Below, one piece after another: positions 56,287 through 64,000 of a stretch of DNA of 64,000 nucleotides. The stretch is taken from assembly GCF_037126465.1 (NCBI RefSeq), contig NC_088202.1, forward strand, positions 81,324,160 through 81,388,159, in the 5' to 3' direction. Below the pieces are notes generated by a model. It was not told where the DNA came from, made no database searches, and was given only the letters and a program-made list of their open reading frames with translations. The stretch comes from Ornithodoros turicata (taxonomy: Eukaryota > Arthropoda > Arachnida > Ixodida > Argasidae). A program made the translations under genes and the position numbers. Position 1 is the stretch's first letter. The number at the start of each line of letters is the position of its first letter.

Positions 56287-56634
56287 CTATTCCAAACTCC
56301 GAAGTTTTCGTTTGTTGTCTTGATTGATGAATTCCGAAGACATCAAATAATTTATTCTGATTATTGGGCGCTTGAATCCAGCGTTGATTAACGCAGGTGA
56401 TATGTTGTCTCCGTGTTTGTATTGCTTCAACAACTTGCACTTTGTTGCGACAAACTTGCACAGTCTCTTATTGATGCTTCCTTTCTTTGTATGAAGATTC
56501 TTGAATGGCGTACAAGAGAGTATTAGATGAAAATCGTCCGGTGGCCCACCGCAATTCATATGTTTGTTGAGTTTCAATAAGTGATGATACATCAGACCTG
56601 GCACGACAATATTGAACTTCTGTTCATTCGACAT
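56287..56634 (-). CDS. ORF B, right arm
   Basis: Mirror of 52665-53012. It is intact and differs at residue 12 only (Pro for Gln). Confidence 0.55.
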   Translation of the reverse strand: MSNEQKFNIVVPGLMYHHLLKLNKHMNCGGPPDDFHLILSCTPFKNLHTKKGSINKRLCKFVATKCKLLKQYKHGDNISPALINAGFKRPIIRINYLMSSEFINQDNKRKLRSLE

Positions 56635-56702
56635 CCTTGACTGGTAGAATAAAATAAATGTGTAGAGGTTCTAGGGTGGAATATACCACGTGATAAGATT
56701 TT

Positions 56703-57185
56703 TTATGTACTTTCCATTTCAACCGTTAGGTGTAATTTCAACAAATCCGTAATGAATCGTGCGATATAGACTGCTTGTATATGATAATTTGATCTGATTG
56801 CTTTCTTGATTAATGCAATGCCCATTGCAATGATTACAATTACGTTTGGTCTAGTGTATTTCAATTCTTCGTTAGCGAACCTCAAAAACTCCACCATCAG
56901 CCCAAGTGGTCCTTCCGACGATGACGTGCAAATATTTTTATAACTATTGTAGATTCGGCATACAAGTTCTCGCATCTTGAATTCCATAATTTGCACCATA
57001 TCTCCGAATACGACCATGTCTAGGACGTATTGAAATGCAGCGATAAATGAATCGTTTCACGTCTCCTCCTTTTCGAAGCAACTTTTTATCAGGTCCTCCC
57101 ATGACGTATGGTAACGAGTACAAAATCCGCCCAAATCTTCAATGTATAGCAATTGTCTGTTCTGTTTTGTAGTGTGCCTCGACAT
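56703..57185 (-). pseudogene. ORF A, right arm, with premature stop
   Basis: Mirror of 52114-52596. Codon 43 is TGA here (57057-57059) instead of CGA in the left arm, a C-to-T change at a CpG. Residues near 17-18 and 24 also differ. An internal ATG at 57015-57017 could still give a 104-residue C-terminal product. The left copy is the intact one. Confidence 0.7.
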
Positions 57186-58308
57186 TTAATCGATGCTAAT
57201 TTTATTTATTATGTTATCAGGTTTAGAATGTTCCACCTGACGAAAGAATTATGAAAGTCAGTTTACAAAAAAAGATGTGATGTGTACTGAAAAAATGTGT
57301 GCTTTCAATGATTCTACGTACAATACAGCGCTAGAGTCCCTCCTTCCCTAACTTGACTTGCGGGAGTCGGTTTATGGTACCAGGACCATTGTTTGGATTC
57401 CCCTACTCCCTGCGGGCGTAACCTTAACGAAAGTGTGCGGGAACTCAGCTTCCCTCTCTCACTTCGTTTCCACTAGTTGGGGGTGTGAATGAAAAAGACA
57501 TGTTTCCGTGATGTAGATTTGCGCTGCATGGTTACAAAAAATGTTTGCCTAAATTAATTACTGCTTTCGACTTTGTTTCAGATGATCACTCGATTGATAT
57601 TAATAAAAATATTCTACTAGTTGGGAATGTTGTGCGCGTTGATTTTCGTTGTAGCAAACACAATAATTTACATTTCACATGAGTTGATTGTGGCTTCTGC
57701 GTATAGAAATTACTGTTGCAAAGTTATCATAAAAAATATGTAATTAAATTTGTTTCTCGTTTTCGAATGAGTATTCTTTCTATCATTGAATAAATTTGAC
57801 TTTCTCTTTTTGCTTCAGATGATCACTCGATTGATATTTTGTGAGTTGAGAATAGTGTATGCATAATAGTTGTGTCAGATATGAAATACATTAAAATGCA
57901 TCGTTTCTCGTTTGGTATTGTTTGCACCGATAATATTTTCTCGTTTGCTTAGATAAAGTTTCTCTAAAATCAGTTTGCACTGACATAAATGTCTATTCTT
58001 AGATTTTTTGCGTGCTATTGTTTTTTGATAGAATTCTTATTGTATTCTTGAGAGTCGAATAATTCCAATGTCTATTTGCAATCAATAAAAAAATTTCGCC
58101 TCTGTACACTGGTCCTAAGAATATTTCCTTTCGGAGGAAAGAATGTGAAAAAGAGAGAGGGTTTCCCCAGTTCATAGATTGACAACAGATTCTTTGCTTT
58201 GGGCTGTATAGATGGAGAGAGTGACCCCACCGGGCTGCATAGAGGGAGAGAGTGACCCCTCTTGGCTCCAGTGTGGTTGTACTATGGAAAGCTTAGCTGT
58301 GGTGCGTG

Positions 58309-60638
58309 TTTGGATACCTCTGCCAAAGTAATGTTTATAGTGCCTGAGTAGTGTGAAAATTCTATATTGTTAGCTCGCAAGGTTGATTTTATGATAGTTC
58401 AAAAGATATATTATTTCAAATTGTAATGTCTGATAGTTTGTTTCGCTATTATTTTCCGGTGTGTTGTTTACATGTTGGCAGATGCATCGTTCAAAGCGTT
58501 TCTCTGCTATTCATCCGTGCATGTTTATCGTTTTGATTGATTCTTTTTCAATTATTTTCCTGCATGTGTCTGTTGTTTACCGTTGGTAGATGCACCGTTT
58601 AGAGTGTTTCTCTGCTATTCATCCGTGCATGTTTCTTGTTTTGTTAGATTGTTCTTCAACTGTTTATCCTTTTGGCTCTCTTTAGTTGTTGATCTTGTTT
58701 CAGTAATATTTTCCTGTCTGTTGTTTACACGTTGGCAGATGCGCCGTTTAGATTGTTTCTCTGCTATTCAGCGTTAGCTCTGTGCTGTATTAAATTATTC
58801 ATCATGTACTGTTCAAAGTGTTTCTCTGCTATTCGTCCGTGCATGTTTATCGTTTTGATAGATTCTTTTTCATTTATTTGCCTGCATCTGTCTGTTGTTT
58901 ATGTGATAGGTTTTGGTTCTCTATTAGCTGTTGATCGTGTTTCTCATTATTTCCGTATGTCTATGCTGTTTACTTAATAAGAAAATGATTAATTGTGTAA
59001 TGTTGGAATAATCTTCCCTATTGCGCTCGAAAATGTTCATGACTGTCAGGTGTACGCCTCCCGTCTTCAACAAATCAGGGCAGATATTATTAGAGCTGAT
59101 TGTTGGCTAGGAGCGTGCTATGTGATGAAGTTAATTTTTTAACATATTTTCTGTGTCGGATTCATAAAACAAAGTAAAGCTTGTAGTGTCTCTTAGAATG
59201 AAAATTGTATGGGGAAGTCACGAGGATGATTTTATGATAGTTAAAATGATAGATTATTCTCCTCCTTTGTTGTTTTCATTAACCAATGTACTGTTATAGA
59301 TTTTATTTCCTCTCGTGTTCGTGTCTCATGGTCTTCCAGGTTCTCTGCTGTTCACATACATATATCGGCACTTGTAATTAAAGCTCCAGTATGGTGGTCA
59401 CGTATAATAATGTTAGACTTTTTATAATAAAACTTTTAGTTTTGATTGTAATCATATTGATTAAAAATATATTCTTTGATTAAATGTGGTGACCGTTTCT
59501 CGTTTTGATATGGCATTGTGTAGCTATTATTTCCCTACATGTTGGAGGATTGGTTCTGTATTAATGCTATGTGTTGATCGTGTTGATTCTAATTATTTGC
59601 TTATGTCTGCGCTATTCACTTCATAAGAAACTGATTGATTGTGTAATGTTGGAATAATCTTCCCTATTGCGCTCGAAATTACTTACATCTATCAGGTTCT
59701 CGTGTCTCAGAATTTTTATAATAAAACTTCTAATTTTGATTGTAATCGTATTGATTAAGAATATCTTGTTTGATTAAATGTGGTGACTGTTTCTCGTTTT
59801 GATATTGTATTGTGTAGCTATTATTTCCCTACATGTTGGAGGATTGGTTCTGAATTAATGCTATGTGTTGATCGTGTTGATTCTAATTATTTGCTTATGT
59901 CTGCGCTATTCACTTCATAAGAAACTGGTTATTGGTGTCATGTTGGAATATTAAACTGGTAAGCAACGTGATGAATGTTGATTTTATGTTTTCTTTCAGA
60001 ATCAGATGGCTAGGTATAGTGAATAAAATATGTATATTGTTTCTTCTGTCTCAGGTCGTGAAGGTTTTCGGCTCGGTTTTTCTCTTTCACCTGATTGGCA
60101 TCACAATTGGCATTACAATTCCCAGCACTAATGGCTTTAATAAATATATTTTAACTTGTACTTTTTGTGTATGACTCCCCTTTGCATGTCTATACATACA
60201 TGTAAACCGCCTACTGCACACCTATTGTATCGGGTAAAAATATGAATGAAGTCGCCCCAGGCGGAAAAATGACAAAAGAAGTCTGCCCAGGCTGACAAAA
60301 TGTGAGACTTTTTATAATAAAACTTGTAATTTTGATTGTAATCATATGGATTAAAAATATCTTCTTTGATTAAATGTGCTATCCCTTCTGCTTAATTGAA
60401 AACGCGTGATTACCACTAATAAAAAATATTGTGTATGATGTGTGATACCCCTTCAATGCTATTGCATCATACCTGTAATAAGTATAATCTTTGTTACATC
60501 TATTGTGTTTCTTCTGCTTCAGGTTTTTCGGCTGGGTTTTTCTCCTTCACATAGAGTCATATCATAATTCCTGACACTATTGACTTTAATAAATATATTT
60601 TCACTTGTACTTTTGTGTATGGCTATCCTTTGCATGTA
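58309..60638. repeat. AT-rich module array, right arm
   Basis: Mirror of 48661-50990 (see there). On this arm the AATAAA-bearing strand is the plus strand, for example GGCTTTAATAAATATATTTT near 60132. Confidence 0.6.
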
Positions 60639-61057
60639 AACTGCCTACTGCACACCTGTTGTAGCGGGGGAAAAATTGCGATTGAATTCGACACAGATTG
60701 AGAAATGATGAAAGAAGTCGGCCCAGGCTGAAAAATGTGAGCGGGTAAGCGCGCACGCAACCCTCCGGCCACGCTCCGCCCACCGGTAAGAGCCTCCACC
60801 CGAGCGCCGCCTGTTGCGCACGGGAAAAAGTCGCGAAAAAAGTCGTTGCAGATTGAAAAATGTCGAAAGAAGTTGGCCCAGGCTGAAAAATGTGAGAGGG
60901 CAAATGCGCACGCAGCCCTCCCCACGCCGATAAGCGCGCGGACAACCCTCCGCACAGGCGCCGCGCAGGGAAAATACGCCAGACGCTGTGGGGTTCGAAC
61001 CAGACACCCATATAGCTAACTGACATCCAGTTTCCCTCGCAACCTATATATACTACT

Positions 61058-61063
61058 GATGCC
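61058..61063. repeat. 6-bp target-site duplication, right
   Basis: GATGCC, equal to 48236-48241. Confidence 0.88.
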
Positions 61064-61394
61064 TCTGTTTTGGAGTCATCAGGCTTCAGTCGCAGGTCTT
61101 AGTAATCAGATAAAAGAACTGATACTTCGGTTGCAACATATGTTGTCTGGCACGCGCGACCTTCCAGTGTCAACAAGTAGTGTGCAACAGGTGGATGACA
61201 ATTATTTCACGCTTCTTTCGTTGAGAGCAGCCGATGTGCTTTTTTAGCCTTCAAACCCACGATCTAAAAATACAACAGGACTATATACAGTTGCTGGACT
61301 ACGTCAGTCGTTAAGACTTGAATGGAACAGACTCATTTTGCGTTTAACAGACTCATACTTTCGGAATACGTTGAGGATGATTGACATTACTCAC

Positions 61395-61579
61395 CGCGAA
61401 CGTCGATGCGTATCTCCGGAGACACCACCCTGTAAGGCTTGTCTTTAACGGTGTTTGTCGCTTCACACATGTAGGTTCCTTGTTGACTATATGTCGTATT
61501 CTGCACCACAAGTGAGGCGCTGCGGCTTCGAACCGTCCACGTCTTCGGATCTCTTCCCGTCTGTTGCAACCAGCTGACA
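61395..61579 (-). CDS. IgSF membrane protein, second half of a C2/I-set Ig domain
   Basis: This 185-nt exon is bounded by the acceptor TATCTCTCCACAG and the donor GCG|GTGAGT. It takes up the reading frame of the 63755-63857 exon with one base and ends in phase 1. It encodes SVSWLQQTGRDPKTW, then a D/E-strand region (SLVVQNTTYSQQ) and the canonical F strand GTYMCEATN with the disulfide cysteine. It ends with the G strand PEIRIDVRG. With the upstream exon it makes a complete Ig domain with Cys, Trp and Cys in place. Sequons (NTT) suggest glycosylation. The domain lies in the extracellular part of an adhesion or recognition receptor. Confidence 0.9.
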
Positions 61580-63754
61580 CTGTGGAGAGATATTCCGTCA
61601 TTGAGTTGGATCAGTGTAATATCGCATAAAACAACACAAAGGCTTCGACGTTCAGTCTGCATTTGTCACCGTCACGTCAACGAGAAGCTGAATTATTGTT
61701 TCTACAAGAAAAGTCCTGAGAACTTCCCGATTGTTCGCTTGAGACTAGATTGTGGACCCATGCTGTATGGATGAGCCAGATAAGGTGTTCTTAACCGGTG
61801 GGGGATTTGGTAACGTCATGAGGGGAATGACACCATGTAACGGTCGCATCCAATCGGCCCTTGCGCTCTGGGTATAGTATACATCTCTCTCGCCAGGAAC
61901 GCCTCGACGGTGTGTCACGATGGTTCCTGGGTGTGCATGGTACTCGAATAGCGATCTAGCGGTAAGGGCACTCGCCACAAACAACACTTTCTAGAAACTC
62001 GGAAGAAGTAATAAAATACCTAGAATTTGGTTGCGTGTATCGCTTTAGAATTAATATTGAGGGGCGGGGGGGGTAACGCTTTGACGAACGACAGAAGGTG
62101 TGCATGCAGCACAAACGTTTGAGAACCACGGAGCAAGATTATCCCCAAGGACTACTGCGGGCATTCTGTATCTTGTCGGTTCAAAGCTTGTTTGTTTTAT
62201 GATGTGAGTGGTCACTACAGAAACGACTATTTGTTTCGTTGATACATTAAGGCTAAAGGTACTCTCCACGGCATTCGGCTCTTCCGTGTTCGGTGCACAC
62301 GGTGGCATCGTTATGCAATTCACACACACACACACACATAGATTGGATGGTGATTGGGTGGGCGATTCACCGCCGCTGAGGCGGTACACTGCCCTATTTC
62401 GCGTTGGGAGAGGATGAAGGGATGATGACGGGGCTTTCAAAGAGCCGTCGCCAGACCGGTGGAGCACAAGTACTCCGCCAGAAGACGAAGGCCCTGCGTC
62501 TGGTGGGCAGCGTTCGACCACGGACCGAGGATCTTCGCTAGGTTGAACGGCCGCTTGTCAATGCGTTGCATAGAGACTTCCATTAGTGCACGCTCGGGGT
62601 GGTATTGCCCACAAGCCAGGATGACGCAATTCACAATTATAGCTCTGTCATTAGAAACTCCATGATCAGTGTTTAGTGACAGTCTCGTATTAGGAAAGAC
62701 GAAGTGCAATTCCAACTATTGTTTTCATCAATCGCTTTCAATAGATACTTATATGTAGGTACCTGTAGGTAGACTCATTCATGTAATGTCCCGGATGCAA
62801 ATGGGTAGGGCACCCTAGCGGCGAAACACTGAATGTCATCGTTATTCTTTATTTCTTGTTGTGGTACTGTCAATTGGTAGAGAAACATATGGCGACTATT
62901 GACAGCGAAATGAGTTGAATTGCCATTATATTAGAGGTGGAAGAAAACAGATTATTTCAACTTGTATTCGCCGTGTTGTACCACCAAACGTCAGCATTAT
63001 AGCGCTAATTACGATTGAGGCAGTCGCATTAAAAGTCTGCAACGCCTAGACAAGGTAATAGGCCTGTAATGGCTGCGTCTACAAGATCTTCAAATATTAC
63101 GTTTTCGCAAAATTAGCTTCACCGTGAATAAGTACCTAGCGTAACTTTCAACGTGACTATCTAAAGGGATCGAGGGATTGACGAATGGTGCTTGAACTTT
63201 ACATTCGTCAATACCCTTTGGACTGTCGCTTGAATAAGTTACACTGTAGTTTTAATTTCTTCATGCACTCAACCAACCAATGTGTCCAGCGTGGTTTAAA
63301 CGTGTAGCCCGTTAATTGGAAGATTATTATCCTCGCTCATTCAACCGCGAAAGGAAGGCGAAAAGTCAAACATCGTGGTGCCCCGAGGTGGAACCGGCAA
63401 TCCTCAAAAGGAATATGAGAATAAACCCTCGGGATTACGAACTTCGCCAAGGATTCCCTTTCGCCCACTGCCGTTGCAAGCCTGGCAAGAAAAAAACTAA
63501 TGAAGTGCTCCAATCCCTAGTGCATTCATAAGTAATCAGTTGCGTCATCGCTGCATCTACGAAACAAAGTTACGCAAGTAAAAGACGTTTTCGGTCGATG
63601 AATTCAGCTGAATTGGTCACTTTCGCGTTCTCTCCAAGTAGAATATTTTATGTGGTCAAAGTAGAAAGTAACTAAAGAAGGAGGCTGTTAGTCGAATGTA
63701 GCGGCATGTAATTATTTAGCGCGCGTGCATACTGCGCGTATAAGTTAGACGTAC
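61580..63754 (-). other. Intron of the IgSF gene
   Basis: This 2.2 kb intron contains the LINE fragment at 62322-62715. The remaining stretches (61580-62321 and 62716-63754) show no other feature. Confidence 0.75.
62322..62715 (-). mobile_element. LINE 3' end with TG-repeat tail
   Basis: The minus-strand frame ends with RPFNLAKILGPWSN, then AAHQTQGLRLLAEYLCSTGL and ATAL before a stop at 62437. This is the conserved tail of a non-LTR retrotransposon ORF common in arachnid genomes. The 3' UTR includes CAGTGTACCGCCTCAGCGGC and ends in a TG microsatellite (62322-62338). 5'-truncated, dead. Confidence 0.6.
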
Positions 63755-63857
63755 CTTGGGGGTGGGTTCCCTTCCGCGACACAGTACAGCTTCATTTCTT
63801 CGTCGACGTTCACAGTTGTCGACGTGGCTGGTTCAACGCGAAGTATCCTTGGGCGAA
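63755..63857 (-). CDS. IgSF membrane protein, first half of a C2/I-set Ig domain
   Basis: This 103-nt exon lies between the acceptor TTCTCTGCAG and the donor AAG|GTACGT. It starts and ends with two-base codon parts. It encodes RPRILRVEPATSTTVNVDEE, then MKLYCVAEGNPPP: an A'/B strand with the first disulfide cysteine and the GNPPP turn typical of I-set Ig domains in neural and immune adhesion proteins. It must be preceded by further exons (signal peptide and probably more Ig domains) beyond position 64000. Confidence 0.88.
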
Positions 63858-64000
63858 CTGCAGAGAAGACAAAATACCGATGTTTTCTGAGTTCCCTTAC
63901 TTCGACGAGACACCAAAGACGGGATTTACTTCACGCACTTCGATTTCCGTAGTAATGAACGATTGTATTACCGTTCACCGCGACACTAGAGCACTTGACG
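63858..64000 (-). other. Intron upstream of the first visible exon
   Basis: No further exon was seen before the window ends. Confidence 0.6.

Larger units (their letters stand above)
48242..61057. mobile_element. Palindromic, internally deleted Polinton/Maverick-like element
   Basis: The 12816-bp unit begins AGTAGTATATATAGGTTGCG and ends with the exact reverse complement, bordered by GATGCC duplications. The left arm (48242-53666) and the right arm (54339-61057, less the 1294 bp of the LTR insertion and its duplicated GATT) are both exactly 5425 bp. They mirror each other with coordinates summing to 109299 outside the insertion. Polintons have 6-bp duplications, inverted repeats starting AG and protein-primed replication. 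Here the inverted repeats make up almost the whole element. No DNA polymerase B, retroviral-type integrase, packaging ATPase or capsid gene was seen, so it is non-autonomous. Each arm carries ORFs A, B and C pointing inward. Assignment to Polintons rests on ends and duplication length, not on a hallmark protein. Confidence 0.8.
54339..61057 (-). repeat. Right arm of the palindrome
   Basis: 6719 bp, of which 1294 bp are the LTR retrotransposon insertion and its duplicated GATT. The remaining 5425 bp mirror the left arm. Confidence 0.92.
37879..61394 (-). other. 23.5 kb intron of the IgSF gene
   Basis: The flanking exons join in frame (phase 1), which proves that this is one intron unless a skipped exon exists. 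It is filled with nested mobile elements, above all the 12.8 kb palindromic Polinton-like element at 48242-61057, whose right end lies only 337 bp inside the donor site. Confidence 0.8.

Noticed and set aside
48242..61057. CRISPR array or bacterial contamination as an explanation of the repeats
   Set aside because: Repeat units are long and diverged without uniform spacers, and the element lies inside a spliced animal gene with clean target duplications.
48242..61057. Simple assembly artefact (collapsed or mirrored contig)
   Set aside because: The arms differ at scattered bases, one arm alone carries the LTR insertion, and distinct flanks with a shared 6-bp duplication border the unit. Long-read confirmation is still needed.

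Overview
This is eukaryotic nuclear DNA packed with transposable elements. The mix of repeats (tRNA-derived SINEs with a CCA-type tail, CR1-like LINE ends, mariner, Harbinger, hAT, Ty3/Gypsy) together with small spliced immunoglobulin-domain exons points to an arthropod. An arachnid such as a tick is my best guess, but that is an inference from repeat style and no species-specific gene was found.

Host gene. Five exons on the minus strand (63755-63857, 61395-61579, 37688-37878, 34982-35117, 33169-33282) join in perfectly compatible phases (2/2, 1/1, 2/0, 0/1, 2/1). They encode two consecutive Ig-like domains, a transmembrane helix and the start of a cytoplasmic tail. The gene is a single-pass immunoglobulin-superfamily membrane protein, perhaps fasciclin-3-like. 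Its 5' end lies beyond 64 kb and its last exons were not found below 33 kb. Everything between exons is intron, mostly old transposon debris.

Main discovery. Inside the 23.5 kb intron, at 48242-61057, sits a giant perfect-ended palindrome. Two arms of 5425 bp each (about 99% identical by eye) flank a 672 bp unique loop. The outer ends read AGTAGTATATATA / TATATATACTACT and are bordered by a 6-bp target duplication (GATGCC). These are signatures of a Polinton/Maverick (adintovirus-like) element, but the polymerase, integrase and capsid core is absent. Each arm carries three inward-pointing ORFs (160, 115 and about 91 codons) of unknown function, and a small ORF spans the loop/arm junction. The structure looks like a panhandle (left-end inverted duplication) defective form of a protein-primed virus-like element that was integrated as a unit. 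A fresh 1.3 kb gag-protease LTR retrotransposon with identical 153-bp LTRs and a GATT duplication has landed in the right arm; subtracting it makes the arms exactly equal. Read through by the host promoter, the arms would form a very long intronic dsRNA.

Other regions. 1-6.2 kb: Harbinger MITE, LINE 3' ends, a SINE with a 15-bp target duplication, and a mariner inserted in a LINE. 6.2-10.4 kb: a broken Ty3/Gypsy element (5' LTR, gag, protease, RT, RNase H; integrase and 3' LTR missing). 10.9-33 kb: MITEs, SINE copies, a Penelope-like hammerhead-type remnant, a compact LTR element at 29.3 kb and a second Harbinger MITE; no host gene recognised. 36-48 kb: hairpin MITEs, a hAT MITE with TATTTGGC duplication, and four copies of a 153-155 bp fold-back element. 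61-64 kb: the last two Ig exons and a LINE end with a TG-repeat tail.
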